From Pseudacidovorax sp. NFM-22 (lineage in GTDB: Bacteria; Pseudomonadota; Gammaproteobacteria; Burkholderiales; Burkholderiaceae_C): a DNA stretch of 64,000 nucleotides. The first letter of the stretch is position 1. The number at the start of each line of letters is the position of its first letter. Location: contig NZ_JACBFY010000006.1 of assembly GCF_021401245.1 (NCBI RefSeq), positions 480,993 to 544,992 of the forward strand. The letters are read 5' to 3'. The translations under genes and the position numbers were made by a program. Shown here piece by piece: positions 24,150 to 33,204 of this stretch. The notes under the pieces were generated by a model that had not been told where the DNA came from, searched no databases, and was given only the letters and a program-made list of their open reading frames with translations.

Positions 24150-25931
24150 ATGGCCTCACTCATCGCCATTGCCGCCAGCCAGGCCGGCCCCGCCCACAGC
24201 TTCATGCTGGGCGAGGTGCTGGCCGACGCCGCCCGCCAGCTCGGGCACGACCTGAAGCTGCAGGTGCAGAGCTCGCTCGGCACCCAGGGCAAGCTTTCGC
24301 CCGCCGAACTCGCCCAGGCCTCGGCCGTCATCGTGGCGGCCGACGCCGGTGCCGCCGTGGATCGCAGCGCGCTGCCCACCGGCCGCGTGCTGGACGTGGC
24401 GCCCGACGCCGTGTTCCGCGATGCCGGGGCCGTGCTGCGCCAGGCGCTGGCCCTGGCCGGCGCGCCGGCTTTGGCGCCTGTTTCCGCGGCGCCCGTGGCA
24501 GCCGTAGCAGCCGCAGCGGCAAAGCCGCTGAAGATCGTCGCCATCACCTCCTGCCCCACCGGCGTGGCCCACACCTTCATGGCCGCCGAGGCGCTGGAGC
24601 AGGGCGCCAAGGCGCTGGGTCATCAGATCCAGGTGGAGACGCAGGGCTCGGTCGGCGCGCAGAACACGCTGGGCGCCCAGGCCATCGACGAGGCCGACCT
24701 GGTGCTGATCGCCGCCGACACCCAGGTGGACCGCAGCCGCTTCGCCGGCAAGCGCCTGCATTCCTCGGGCACCAAGGCCGCCATCCACGATGCGCAGGGC
24801 CTGATCGCCAAGGCGCAGGCCGAGGCGGCTGTCTGGGGCGGGGAGGGCGCGGCTGCTGCGGCGGCGGCCGGGGCCGCGGCCGGTGCCAAGCCCGCGGGCA
24901 AGGTGGCCGCCACCGGCCCCTACAAGCACCTGATGACCGGCGTCTCCTTCATGCTGCCCTTCGTGGTGGCGGGCGGCCTGCTGATCGCGCTGGCGTTCGC
25001 GCTGGGCGGCATCTATGTCTACGACGACGCGCACAAGGGCACGCTGGGCTGGACGCTGTTCCAGGTCGGCGCCAAGGGCGGCTTCGCGCTGATGGTGCCG
25101 GCGCTGGCCGGCTACATCGCCTTCTCCATCGCCGACCGGCCCGGCATCGCGCCCGGCATGATCGGCGGCCTGCTGGCGGGCACCGTGGGCGCGGGCTTCC
25201 TGGGTGGCATCGCGGCGGGCTTCATCGCCGGCTATTCGGTGAATGCGCTCAACCGGTGGATCCGCCTGCCGCGCGGGCTGGAGGGCCTCAAGCCGGTGCT
25301 GATCCTGCCGCTGCTGGGCGCGGCCATCACGGGCGTGGCCATGATGCTGGTCATCGGCCAGCCGGTGGCAGCCATCATGGCGGCGCTGACCGACTGGCTC
25401 AAGGGCATGCAGACCAGCAGCGCCGTGCTGCTGGGCATCACGCTGGGCGCCATGATGGCGGCCGACATGGGCGGGCCGATCAACAAGGCGGCCTATGTGT
25501 TCTCCACGACGCTGATCGCCTCGGGCGTGGCCACGCCGATGGCCGCGGCCATGGCCGCCGGCATGGTGCCGCCGCTGGGCATCGCGCTGGCCTGCCGCCT
25601 GTTCGCCAGCCGCTTCACGCCCGACGAGCGCGAGGCCAGCAAGGCCGCCGCGGTGCTGGGCCTGGCCTTCATCACCGAGGGCGCGATTCCCTATGTGGCG
25701 CGCGATCCGCTGCGCGTGATCCCGGCCTGCGTGCTGGGCTCGGCCACCGCCGGTGCGCTGTCGATGATGTGGGGCATCGCCCTGCAAGCGCCGCACGGCG
25801 GCGTGTTCGTGCTGGCCATTCCCAATGCGGTCAACCATGTCGTCCTGTATGCGCTGGCCATCCTGATCGGCAGCGTGGTGACGGCGCTGGCGCTGGGGGC
25901 GTTCAAGAAGAAGGCGGTGGTGGCGGCCTGA
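24150..25931 (+). CDS. fruA: Fructose PTS EIIBC component
   Basis: A 593-residue membrane permease with domains IIB'-IIB-IIC. The catalytic IIB domain has C135 in TSCPTGVAHTF; the N-terminal IIB' copy has glutamine (Q11, AASQAGPAHSF) where the phosphorylated cysteine would be, so it cannot carry phosphate, as in other FruA proteins. Alanine-rich linkers at about 108-128 and 228-252 separate the domains. The IIC domain (about 260-590) has roughly nine to ten hydrophobic segments and the GGPINKAAY and ITEGAIPY motifs of the fructose/mannitol family. Imports and phosphorylates fructose to fructose 1-phosphate. Confidence 0.94.
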   Translation: MASLIAIAASQAGPAHSFMLGEVLADAARQLGHDLKLQVQSSLGTQGKLSPAELAQASAVIVAADAGAAVDRSALPTGRVLDVAPDAVFRDAGAVLRQALALAGAPALAPVSAAPVAAVAAAAAKPLKIVAITSCPTGVAHTFMAAEALEQGAKALGHQIQVETQGSVGAQNTLGAQAIDEADLVLIAADTQVDRSRFAGKRLHSSGTKAAIHDAQGLIAKAQAEAAVWGGEGAAAAAAAGAAAGAKPAGKVAATGPYKHLMTGVSFMLPFVVAGGLLIALAFALGGIYVYDDAHKGTLGWTLFQVGAKGGFALMVPALAGYIAFSIADRPGIAPGMIGGLLAGTVGAGFLGGIAAGFIAGYSVNALNRWIRLPRGLEGLKPVLILPLLGAAITGVAMMLVIGQPVAAIMAALTDWLKGMQTSSAVLLGITLGAMMAADMGGPINKAAYVFSTTLIASGVATPMAAAMAAGMVPPLGIALACRLFASRFTPDEREASKAAAVLGLAFITEGAIPYVARDPLRVIPACVLGSATAGALSMMWGIALQAPHGGVFVLAIPNAVNHVVLYALAILIGSVVTALALGAFKKKAVVAA

Positions 25932-25955
25932 TTCAGCCCACACCGACTTCCGCCG

Positions 25956-25994
25956 GCGGCGGGCCTGTGCATGCGCGGGCCCGCCGCTTTTTTT
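25956..25994 (+). terminator. Intrinsic terminator of the fruBKA operon
   Basis: GCGGCGGGC (25956-25964) and GCCCGCCGC (25979-25987) form a perfect 9-bp stem with a 14-base loop, followed by seven T residues. It begins 24 bases past the fruA stop codon. Confidence 0.9.
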
Positions 25995-26037
25995 GGCGCG
26001 TTAAGCTGCGCCGCCTGATTTCCAAGGAGAGCCATCC

Positions 26038-26880
26038 ATGAGTGCTGCGAAGGACATGCGCCTGACCCTCAGCCGCGACACCCGACTGTGCATGTCGCTG
26101 TCGGGCCGGCCGAGCAACTTCGGCACCCGGCTGCACAACCACCTGTACCAGGCGCTGGGCCTTGACTATGTCTACAAGGCCTTCAGCACCACCGATCTGC
26201 CCGCCGCCATCGGTGGCGTGCGCGCGCTGGGCGTACGCGGCTGCGCGGTCTCCATGCCCTTCAAGGAGGCCTGCATCCCGCTGCTGGACGAGCTGACGCC
26301 CTCGGCCGCGCGGCTGCAGTCGGTCAACACCATCGTCAACACGGACAGCCGGCTGGTGGCCTACAACACCGATTACATCGCCGTCGCGGCGCTGCTGAAG
26401 TCGCACGGCGTGCCGCCGGGCACGCCCTTCGTGCTGCGCGGCAGCGGCGGCATGGGCCGGGCGGTGGCCGCGGCGCTGGTCGACCATGGCCTGGGCCTCG
26501 GCACGCTGGTGGCGCGCAATGCTGCAAGCGGCCGGGTGGTGGCCGATCTGCATGGGCTGCAATGGCAGCCCGAGTTGCCGGAGAAGGCGCCCGGCGCGGT
26601 CCTGGTCAACGTCACGCCGCTGGGCATGGCGGGCGCGGCGGAGTCCGAGGCGCAGGCCTTTCCCGATGCACTGATCGCCGAGGCGGCCTGGGTGTTCGAC
26701 GTGGTGGCGCTGCCCTCCGAGACACCGCTGGTGCGCGCGGCGCTCCGGCTGGGCCGGCCCGTGATCACGGGCGAGGAGGTGATGGTGCTTCAGGCGGTGG
26801 AGCAGTTCGCGCTCTACACCGGCGTGCGGCCCGATGCGGCGCGGGTGGCCGAGGCGGCGGCCTTCGCGCGGGCCGGCTGA
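26038..26880 (+). CDS. Shikimate dehydrogenase-like protein
   Basis: A 280-residue member of the shikimate/quinate dehydrogenase superfamily, of the SdhL-like branch. The catalytic lysine (VSMPFKEA) and aspartate (YNTDY) of AroE are retained, and LRGSGGMGRAVAAALVDHG is the NAD(P)-binding turn. The substrate-binding N-terminus reads SLSGRPSNFGTRLHN instead of the AroE AHSxSP motif, so shikimate is probably not the main substrate. A good AAGGAGAG ribosome-binding site precedes the ATG. It is separated from fruA by a terminator. The true AroE is presumably elsewhere; function here is not known. Confidence 0.78.
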   Translation: MSAAKDMRLTLSRDTRLCMSLSGRPSNFGTRLHNHLYQALGLDYVYKAFSTTDLPAAIGGVRALGVRGCAVSMPFKEACIPLLDELTPSAARLQSVNTIVNTDSRLVAYNTDYIAVAALLKSHGVPPGTPFVLRGSGGMGRAVAAALVDHGLGLGTLVARNAASGRVVADLHGLQWQPELPEKAPGAVLVNVTPLGMAGAAESEAQAFPDALIAEAAWVFDVVALPSETPLVRAALRLGRPVITGEEVMVLQAVEQFALYTGVRPDAARVAEAAAFARAG

Positions 26881-26947
26881 GCAACGGCGGCCCGCTGGGG
26901 TTGCTCATGCGGAAACGGCCCCTGCGGTGCAACGCCAGTCGTTTGTC

Positions 26948-27019
26948 CCGTTCGCCCTGAGCTTGTCGAAGGGCTTGGGTCCGTGCGTGCCTTGGCTTCG
27001 ACAGGCTCAGCCCGAACGG
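26948..27019. repeat. Palindromic REP-like element
   Basis: Two arms of about 24 bases face each other: CCGTTCGCCCTGAGCTTGTC at the left (from 26948) and, inverted, CTTCGACAGGCTCAGCCC at the right (from 26996), ending in GAACGG. The core GTTCGxxCTGAGCxTGTCGAAG is, from memory, a dispersed palindrome of many Comamonadaceae and other proteobacteria. It lies between two convergent genes (26038-26880 and hsp20) and could act as a bidirectional terminator or mRNA stabiliser. Confidence 0.75.
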
Positions 27020-27072
27020 ACCTGGGTCAACTGACTGGAATTGGGCCGCGGAGGCCGTTCTTCATGTTCACG

Positions 27073-27087
27073 GGGGGCAAAGCCCCC
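27073..27087. repeat. Short GC hairpin in the hsp20 3' region
   Basis: GGGGGC-AAA-GCCCCC forms a perfect 6-bp stem 17 bases past the hsp20 stop codon. It has no T-run in the hsp20 direction, so it is at most a weak terminator. Confidence 0.35.
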
Positions 27088-27103
27088 GCGTCCGTCGCCA
27101 AGC

Positions 27104-27478
27104 TCAGGCGACGGTCAGCTGCGTGACCTTGCTCACCGGCGCCAGGCGGGCCAGCTTCAGGGTCAGCACGCCGTTCTCCAGCTTGGCTTCGCTGGCGCCA
27201 GCGTCGATCTCCTGCGGGAGCTCGTAGGCGGCCTTGTACTGGCGCTTGGCCTCGGCGCGGGTCTCGATGCGCACCACCTGGCCCTCGATGCCCACGCCCA
27301 GGTCTTCACGGGCGATGCCGGGCACGTCCAGGCTCAGGGTCCAGCCCTGCTCGGTGCTTTCGACTTGTGCGCCGCGGGCGGTCGGGAAGAAGGCGTCGTT
27401 GACGAAGCGCTCGAAGCCGCGGTCGAAGTTGCGGGGCGAGGCGAGGGCGGCGGAACGGATGGCGGGTGCGAAGAGCAT
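27104..27478 (-). CDS. Small heat shock protein, Hsp20/alpha-crystallin family
   Basis: A 124-residue ATP-independent chaperone that holds unfolding proteins. The alpha-crystallin domain spans about residues 38-115, with LSLDVPGIAREDLGVGIEG near its start, YELPQEID, and the conserved AKLENGVLTLKL strand (the A-x-x-x-n-G-V-L motif) near its end. The N-terminal arm is short (AIRSAALASPRNFDRGFERF) and the C-terminal tail is minimal without a clear I-x-I motif, which may limit oligomer size. A promoter matching both heat-shock and vegetative patterns lies at 27572-27600. Confidence 0.9.
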   Translation of the reverse strand: MLFAPAIRSAALASPRNFDRGFERFVNDAFFPTARGAQVESTEQGWTLSLDVPGIAREDLGVGIEGQVVRIETRAEAKRQYKAAYELPQEIDAGASEAKLENGVLTLKLARLAPVSKVTQLTVA

Positions 27479-27571
27479 GGTTTCTCCAGTCTGAAAGAGG
27501 GTCGATACAAGGGCGCAGGATGCGCCCCTTACACTGCGCGGCCTTTCAGTCGTGAGTGCCGCTTGAAGCCT

Positions 27572-27600
27572 ATCTAGGCACCCTCCCAGCGGCTTTCAAG
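27572..27600 (-). promoter_or_regulatory. Promoter of hsp20 (sigma-32-like, also sigma-70-like)
   Basis: On the minus strand CTTGAAA (27594-27600), 15 bases, then CCTAGAT (27572-27578) resembles the heat-shock pattern CTTGAAA-N-CCCATNT. The same bases read TTGAAA-N17-TAGATA as a vegetative promoter. The predicted leader is about 85 bases and contains a GGGCGCA/TGCGCCC hairpin at 27511-27527. Confidence 0.5.
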
Positions 27601-27603
27601 AGC

Positions 27604-28887
27604 ATGTCCCAGACCTATATTTCTCGCCGTCGCGCCTTGAAAAGCGGCGTTGCGGCGCTATGTGCATCGACCTTCGGCGGCCTGGCCCGCGCGCAGGGCG
27701 GGGCGCCCATCCGGCTGGCCCTGGTCGAGAGCCTGAGCGGTCCCTTCGCCAACACCGGCGAGGCCGTGTTCCGCAACCTGCTGTGGGCCGTGGAGCGCGT
27801 CAACGCGCGCGGCGGCATCGCGCTGCCAGGCGGTGCGCGTCCGCTGCAGCTGGACCGCTACGACAGCAAGGGGCAGACCGAAGAGGCGCTGTCCGCATTG
27901 CGCTCCGCTATCGACAACGGCGCGCAGGCGGTGCTGCAGGGCAACTCCTCGGCCACCGCTGCGGCCCTCCTGGATGCGGTGGACAAGCACAACGAGCGGG
28001 ACGCGCGCCGGCGGCTGCTCTTTCTCAACTACTCGGCGGTGGACCCGATCCTCACCAACGAGCGCTGCAGCTTCTGGCACTTCCGTTTCGACGCCCATGC
28101 CGACATGCGCGTGGCCGCGCTGATGGCCGTGTTCAAGGAAGACCGGGCCGTCGGCAGCGCCTACCTGATCGGCCAGGACTACAGCTTCGGCCAGGCCGTG
28201 CTGCGCGAAAGCCGGCGCCGCATCGCCGAGCTGCGGCCGGACGTGCGCATCGTGGGCGAGGAGCTGCACCCCATGGGCAAGGTCAAGGACTTCGCGCCCT
28301 ATGCCGTGAAGATCAAGGCCAGCGGCGCCCAGGCCGTGTTCACCGGCAACTGGGGCAACGACCTGACGCTGCTGGTCAAGGCGGCGCGCGAGGTCGGTTT
28401 CGAGGGCAAGTTCTACACCTTCTACGGCAATGCGCTGGGCGCGCCCGCCGCGCTGGGCGATGCCGGCGTGGGCAAGGTGATCGCGGTGGCCGACTGGCTG
28501 CCCAATGTGCCGACGCCGGAGTCGGCGGCCTTCTACAGGAGCTTCCGCGCGCGCTTCCCGAACCCGGCGGACGACTATGTGCACATGCGCATGCAGCTGA
28601 TGATCGAGGCGCTGGCGCAGTCCATCGCCCAGGCCGGCAGCACCGAGGCGGCCGCCGTCGCGGCCCGACTGGAGAATGCGAAGGTGTCGCTGGCCGGCCG
28701 CAGCGGCCGCATGCGGGCGGCGGACCACCAGTTCCAGCAGCCGTTGGTCGTGGGCCTGATGGACCGTCAGGGCACGCCGGGCGTGACCTTCGATGTCGAG
28801 GGGTCAGGCTACGGCTTCCGCGTCATCAAGGACATCGCGCCCGAAGTGGCCGAGCTCCCCACCACCTGCCGCATGTCGCGGCCATAA
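27604..28887 (+). CDS. Orphan branched-chain amino-acid-type substrate-binding protein
   Basis: A 427-residue periplasmic binding protein of the LivJ/LivK (type I fold) family. The N-terminus SRRRALKSGVAALCASTF resembles a Tat signal, with cleavage likely after LARAQ (about residue 31). The mature protein starts IRLALVESLSGPFANTGEAV, and DYSFGQAVLRESRRR and PMGKVKDFAPYAVKIK are typical of the family. No permease or ATPase genes adjoin it, so it must use components from elsewhere or act as a sensor partner. The ATG at 27604 has no Shine-Dalgarno; a GTG at 27556 would only add unconserved residues. Its ligand is unknown. Confidence 0.8.
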   Translation: MSQTYISRRRALKSGVAALCASTFGGLARAQGGAPIRLALVESLSGPFANTGEAVFRNLLWAVERVNARGGIALPGGARPLQLDRYDSKGQTEEALSALRSAIDNGAQAVLQGNSSATAAALLDAVDKHNERDARRRLLFLNYSAVDPILTNERCSFWHFRFDAHADMRVAALMAVFKEDRAVGSAYLIGQDYSFGQAVLRESRRRIAELRPDVRIVGEELHPMGKVKDFAPYAVKIKASGAQAVFTGNWGNDLTLLVKAAREVGFEGKFYTFYGNALGAPAALGDAGVGKVIAVADWLPNVPTPESAAFYRSFRARFPNPADDYVHMRMQLMIEALAQSIAQAGSTEAAAVAARLENAKVSLAGRSGRMRAADHQFQQPLVVGLMDRQGTPGVTFDVEGSGYGFRVIKDIAPEVAELPTTCRMSRP

Positions 28888-28908
28888 CCGACCACCCCCG
28901 TTTCTTGC

Positions 28909-29020
28909 TCACTTCGTGTAGCCGAATCCCCCCTCAAGGGGGCGCACCCGGCGGCCTGGCAGAGCCAGTTCCGCGGGTGCTCCCGCTTGGCCTGCTCCGC
29001 GGCCACCGGATTGGCTCCGT
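28909..29020. repeat. Modular intergenic element with three hairpins
   Basis: Three consecutive perfect hairpins lie between the binding-protein and aminotransferase genes: CCCCC-TCAA-GGGGG (28929-28942), CTGGC-AGA-GCCAG (28956-28968) and GCGGG-TGCT-CCCGC (28973-28986). The composition, starting near CTCACTTCGTGTAGCC, resembles from memory a dispersed repeat seen in Comamonadaceae intergenic regions. No coding potential is evident. Only one copy is in this window. Confidence 0.55.
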
Positions 29021-29056
29021 CTGAGTTGAGACTCAGAACCATCGAACAGGATTGAT

Positions 29057-30220
29057 ATGCGCCAAGCCATCGACAACCTCGAAGCCTCCAAGATCCGCGA
29101 AGTCGCCAACGCCGGCATGGGCCGCAGCGACGTGCTGGCCTTCTGGTTCGGCGAGAGCGACGAAGTCACGCCCGAGCCGGTGCGCCGGGCCGCCATCGAA
29201 TCCATCGAGCGCGGCGAGACCTTCTATGCCCATAACCTGGGCCTGCCCGAGCTGCGCGAAGCCATCGCGCGCTATGCCTCGCGGCTGCACCCGGCCGTGG
29301 GCATGGAGCGCATCGCCGTCACCTCCGGCGGCGTCAGCGCGCTCATGATCGCCGTGCAGGCACTGGTGGACCCGGGCGACGAGGTGGTCGCGGTGACGCC
29401 GGTCTGGCCCAACCTGACGGCGCAGCCCGCCATCCTGGGCGCCACGGTGCGCTGCCTGCTGCTGCAGCCCGTCGACGGCAACTGGACGCTGGACCTGGAC
29501 GCGCTGCGCGCCGCGGTGACGCCGGCCACGCGCCTGCTGATCCTGAATGCGCCCAACAACCCCACCGGGTGGACGCTGGCCCGCGCCGAGCAGCAGGCCA
29601 TCCTGGACCACTGCCGCGCCACCGGCACCTGGATCCTGGCCGACGAGGTTTACGAGCGCCTCTACTTCGCCGGCGACACCGCCAACGGCTGTGCGCCAAG
29701 CTTCCTGGACATCGCCACCGCCGACGACCGGCTGGTGGTGGCGCACAGCTTCTCGAAGAGCTTCCTGATGACCGGCTGGCGCCTTGGGTGGCTGGTGGTG
29801 CCGCCGACGCTGCTGGACGCGGTGGGCAAGCTGATCGAGTTCAACACCTCCTGCGCCAGCGTGTTCAGCCAGCGCGCCGGCATCGCTGCGCTGGCGCACG
29901 AGGCTGAGATCACGCCGCGGGTGGTGGCGCATCTGCGGTCCTGCCGCGACACGCTGGTGCCGCTGCTCCAGGCGCTGCCAGGCCTGAAAGTGTCGGCCGC
30001 AAAGGGCGGCATGTACGCCTTCTTCCAGGTGGAGGGCGCCGCCGATTCGCTGGCGCTGGCCAAGCGCCTCGTGACCGAAGCCGGCCTGGGCCTGGCTCCG
30101 GGCAACGCCTTCGCGCCGGAGGCGCAGGGCTGGCTGCGCTGGTGCTTCGCCTCGCGGGACACCGGCCGGCTGGTGCAGGGCGTGGAGCGGCTTTCGGGCT
30201 GGCTGACCAGAAACTGCTAG
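29057..30220 (+). CDS. PLP-dependent aminotransferase (class I/II)
   Basis: A 387-residue fold-type I aminotransferase. The PLP-binding lysine is K234 in [15 protein letters not shown]; other hallmarks are [23 protein letters not shown] (about residues 165-173), [10 protein letters not shown] and the C-terminal [10 protein letters not shown] arginine region that binds the substrate carboxylate. The amino donor cannot be told from the sequence; it resembles aspartate/alanine-type enzymes. AGGA precedes the ATG. rpsO follows after 140 bases on the same strand. Confidence 0.87.
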   Translation: MRQAIDNLEASKIREVANAGMGRSDVLAFWFGESDEVTPEPVRRAAIESIERGETFYAHNLGLPELREAIARYASRLHPAVGMERIAVTSGGVSALMIAVQALVDPGDEVVAVTPVWPNLTAQPAILGATVRCLLLQPVDGNWTLDLDALRAAVTPATRLLILNAPNNPTGWTLARAEQQAILDHCRATGTWILADEVYERLYFAGDTANGCAPSFLDIATADDRLVVAHSFSKSFLMTGWRLGWLVVPPTLLDAVGKLIEFNTSCASVFSQRAGIAALAHEAEITPRVVAHLRSCRDTLVPLLQALPGLKVSAAKGGMYAFFQVEGAADSLALAKRLVTEAGLGLAPGNAFAPEAQGWLRWCFASRDTGRLVQGVERLSGWLTRNC

Positions 30221-30248
30221 AATTTCAAGGCTTTGCGCGTTGCAAAGC
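30218..30248 (+). promoter_or_regulatory. Putative rpsO -10 element and 5' leader hairpin
   Basis: TAGAAT (30218-30223) overlaps the aminotransferase stop codon and resembles a -10 hexamer; no convincing -35 accompanies it. A perfect hairpin, GCTTTGC-GCGTT-GCAAAGC (30230-30248), lies in the predicted leader of rpsO, 113 bases before its start. It could be a site of autogenous control or processing. Confidence 0.4.
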
Positions 30249-30360
30249 TCCACGGCACCCCCGGTTCCAGGGAGTGCCGCAAGTCAACAACCCCGCGCCC
30301 ACGGCTTTGCGTTTCAACCCCGCAGGCCGCACCCGGTCGGGAATCACAGGACACATCATC

Positions 30361-30627
30361 ATGATTTCTTTCGAAAAGAAGGCCGAGGTCGTCAAGGCCA
30401 ATGCCCGCGCTGCCAACGACACCGGCAGTCCCGAAGTGCAGGTCGCCCTGCTGACGGCTCGCATCAACGAGCTGACCCCCCACTTCAAGCAGCATGCCAA
30501 GGACCACCACGGTCGCCGCGGCCTGCTGCGCATGGTGAGCCGCCGCCGCAAGCTGCTGGACTACCTGAAGTCCAAGGACGCCGAGCGCTACACCGCCCTG
30601 ATCGCCAAGCTGGGCCTGCGCAAGTAA
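30361..30627 (+). CDS. rpsO: 30S ribosomal protein S15
   Basis: An 88-residue uS15 protein, a primary 16S rRNA binder of the small subunit. The full-length match includes [20 protein letters not shown] and [20 protein letters not shown], the rRNA-contacting helix-loop-helix. The ATG at 30361 follows a CAGGACA region and gives the standard length. It is followed by a terminator hairpin and then pnp, the classic rpsO-pnp order. Confidence 0.97.
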   Translation: MISFEKKAEVVKANARAANDTGSPEVQVALLTARINELTPHFKQHAKDHHGRRGLLRMVSRRRKLLDYLKSKDAERYTALIAKLGLRK

Positions 30628-30645
30628 GCCGCTTCGCATCGCACG

Positions 30646-30680
30646 AACGCCTGAGTTAGCCCGCTAGCTCAGGCGTTTTT
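30646..30680 (+). terminator. Terminator/attenuator between rpsO and pnp
   Basis: AACGCCTGAGTTAGC (30646-30660) pairs with GCTAGCTCAGGCGTT (30663-30677) over up to 15 bp including one G-T pair, followed by TTTTT. It separates rpsO from pnp, as in other proteobacteria where partial read-through and RNase III processing set PNPase levels. Confidence 0.85.
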
Positions 30681-30833
30681 AACTTCGGAGACCGCAGAAC
30701 GGATCGAAGCTGTGTCATTCCAACGGGCCCCTCGCGCGAGGGCTTCGCTGGAATGGCATCGTGTTCCGCCACTGCACTCCGCCACCCGCGGGCCGGCCTC
30801 GACGCCGGCACCGCACCACCCAAGGAGCAGAGC

Positions 30834-33188
30834 ATGAGCCTCTTCAACAAAGTCACCAAGAGCTTCCAGTGGGGCGACAAGACCGTCGTCATGGAAACCG
30901 GCGAGATCGCCCGCCAGGCCACCGGCGCCGTGCTGGTGGACATCGACGGCACCGTGGTGCTGGCCACCGTCGTCGCCTCCAAGTCGGCCAAGCCCGGCCA
31001 GGACTTCTTCCCGCTGACCGTCGACTACATCGAGAAGACCTACGCCGCCGGCAAGATCCCCGGCAGCTTCTTCAAGCGCGAAGCCAAGCCCAGCGAACTC
31101 GAGACGCTGACCAGCCGCCTGATCGACCGCCCGATCCGCCCGCTGTTCCCCGAAGGCTTCCTGAACGAAGTGCATGTGGTCATCCACACGCTGTCGCTCA
31201 ACCCCGAAGTCGACGCCGACATCGCCGCCATGATCGCCGTGAGCGCCGCCCTGTCGGTCTCGGGCATTCCGTTCAGCGGCCCCATCGGCGCCGCGCGCGT
31301 GGGCTACATCAACGGCCAGTACGTGCTGAACCCCGGCAAGACCGCCCGTGCCGACTCGCAGATGGACCTGGTGGTCGCCGGCACCGAAGCCGCCGTGCTG
31401 ATGGTCGAATCCGAAGCGCTGCAGCTGTCCGAAGAGATCATGCTGGGTGCCGTGGTCTTCGGCCACGAGCAGGGCAAGATCGCCATCGAGGCCATCCACC
31501 AGCTGACCCGCGAAGCCGGCAAGCCGCTGTGGACCGAGAACGGCACCTGGGCCCCCGAAGCCAAGGACGAAGCCTTCGAAGCCAAGATCAAGGGCCTGGC
31601 CGAAGAGAAGCTGCGCGCCGTCTACCAGATCCGCAGCAAGCAGGCCCGCACGCAGGCCCTGCGCGAAGCCAACGCCAGCGTCTTCGAGGCGCTGAAGGCC
31701 GAAGGCGCCGAGTTCGACGCCGGCAAGGTCAGCGACCTGCTGTTTGCGATCGAAGCCAACATCGTGCGCAGCCAGATCCTGCAGGGCGAGCCCCGCATCG
31801 ACGGCCGCGACACGCGCACCGTGCGCCCCATCGAGATCCGCAACAGCGTGCTGCCCCGCACGCACGGCTCGGCCCTGTTCACCCGCGGCGAGACGCAGGC
31901 GCTGGTCGTGACCACCCTGGGCACCGAGCGCGACGCGCAGCGCATCGACGCGCTGGCCGGCGAGTTCGAGGACCGCTTCCTGTTCCACTACAACATGCCT
32001 CCCTTCGCCACCGGCGAAGTGGGCCGCATGGGCTCCACCAAGCGTCGCGAAGTGGGCCACGGCCGTCTGGCCAAGCGCGCCCTGGTGGCCGTGCTGCCGC
32101 AGAAGGACGAGTTCCCCTACACCATCCGCGTGGTCAGCGAGATCACCGAATCCAACGGCTCCTCGTCGATGGCCTCGGTGTGCGGCGGCTGCCTGTCGAT
32201 GATGGACGCCGGCGTGCCGCTGAAGGCGCACGTGGCCGGCATCGCCATGGGCCTGATCAAGGACGGCAACAAGTTCGCGGTGCTGACCGACATCCTGGGC
32301 GATGAAGATCATCTGGGCGACATGGACTTCAAGGTGGCCGGCACGACCAACGGCATCACCGCCCTGCAGATGGACATCAAGATCCAGGGCATCACCAAGG
32401 AAATCATGCAGGTCGCCCTGGCCCAGGCCAAGGAAGCGCGCATGCACATCCTGGGCAAGATGCAGGACGCCATGGGCGAGGCCAAGGCCGAGATCTCGTC
32501 CTTCGCGCCCAAGCTCTACACGATGAAGATCAACCCCGAGAAGATCCGCGACGTGATCGGCAAGGGCGGCGCCACCATCCGCGCGCTGACCGAAGAGACC
32601 GGCTGCCAGATCAACATCGAGGAAGACGGCACCATCACCATCGCTGCGACCGACGCCGCCAAGGCCGACGTGGCCAAGCAGCGCATCGAGCAGATCACGG
32701 CGGAAGTCGAGATCGGCAAGATCTACGAAGGCCCGGTCACCAAGATCCTGGACTTCGGCGCGCTGATCAACCTGCTGCCCGGCAAGGACGGCCTGCTGCA
32801 CATCAGCCAGATCGCCCACGAGCGCGTCGAGCGCGTGACCGACTACCTGACCGAAGGCCAGATCGTGAAGGTCAAGGTGCTCGAGACCGACGACAAGGGC
32901 CGCGTGAAGCTGTCGATGAAGGCCCTGGCCGAGCGTCCGGCCGGCATGCCCGAGTTCGGCGATCGCCCGCCGCGCGAAGACCGTGGCGATCGTCGCGAGC
33001 GTGGTGATCGTGGCGACCGTGGTGATCGCCGTGACCGTCCGCCGCGCGAAGAGCGCCAGCCGCGCGTGGAGCCCGGCAACAGCCAGGAGCCCACGGCTGA
33101 CGCGGCGGCCGCAGCGGCGGCACAACAGCAGCAGGCCGCACCGCAGGGTGCCCAAGGCGGCGCCCAGGCGCCCGAGCAGCAAGGCTGA
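30834..33188 (+). CDS. pnp: Polyribonucleotide nucleotidyltransferase (PNPase)
   Basis: A 784-residue 3'-5' phosphorolytic exoribonuclease of the RNA degradosome. Two RNase PH domains (about residues 1-210 and 310-540; [16 protein letters not shown] and [16 protein letters not shown]) flank a helical linker, followed by a KH domain ([16 protein letters not shown], about 562-620) and an S1 domain (about 625-695). The last 85 residues are a low-complexity tail: repeated GDR/RDR charged units and then an alanine/glutamine-rich end. The ATG at 30834 follows AAGGAGCAG. The open frame to 30753 adds 27 unconserved residues and is not chosen. Confidence 0.96.
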   Translation: MSLFNKVTKSFQWGDKTVVMETGEIARQATGAVLVDIDGTVVLATVVASKSAKPGQDFFPLTVDYIEKTYAAGKIPGSFFKREAKPSELETLTSRLIDRPIRPLFPEGFLNEVHVVIHTLSLNPEVDADIAAMIAVSAALSVSGIPFSGPIGAARVGYINGQYVLNPGKTARADSQMDLVVAGTEAAVLMVESEALQLSEEIMLGAVVFGHEQGKIAIEAIHQLTREAGKPLWTENGTWAPEAKDEAFEAKIKGLAEEKLRAVYQIRSKQARTQALREANASVFEALKAEGAEFDAGKVSDLLFAIEANIVRSQILQGEPRIDGRDTRTVRPIEIRNSVLPRTHGSALFTRGETQALVVTTLGTERDAQRIDALAGEFEDRFLFHYNMPPFATGEVGRMGSTKRREVGHGRLAKRALVAVLPQKDEFPYTIRVVSEITESNGSSSMASVCGGCLSMMDAGVPLKAHVAGIAMGLIKDGNKFAVLTDILGDEDHLGDMDFKVAGTTNGITALQMDIKIQGITKEIMQVALAQAKEARMHILGKMQDAMGEAKAEISSFAPKLYTMKINPEKIRDVIGKGGATIRALTEETGCQINIEEDGTITIAATDAAKADVAKQRIEQITAEVEIGKIYEGPVTKILDFGALINLLPGKDGLLHISQIAHERVERVTDYLTEGQIVKVKVLETDDKGRVKLSMKALAERPAGMPEFGDRPPREDRGDRRERGDRGDRGDRRDRPPREERQPRVEPGNSQEPTADAAAAAAAQQQQAAPQGAQGGAQAPEQQG

Positions 33189-33204
33189 TCGGCCTTGACC
33201 CGAG

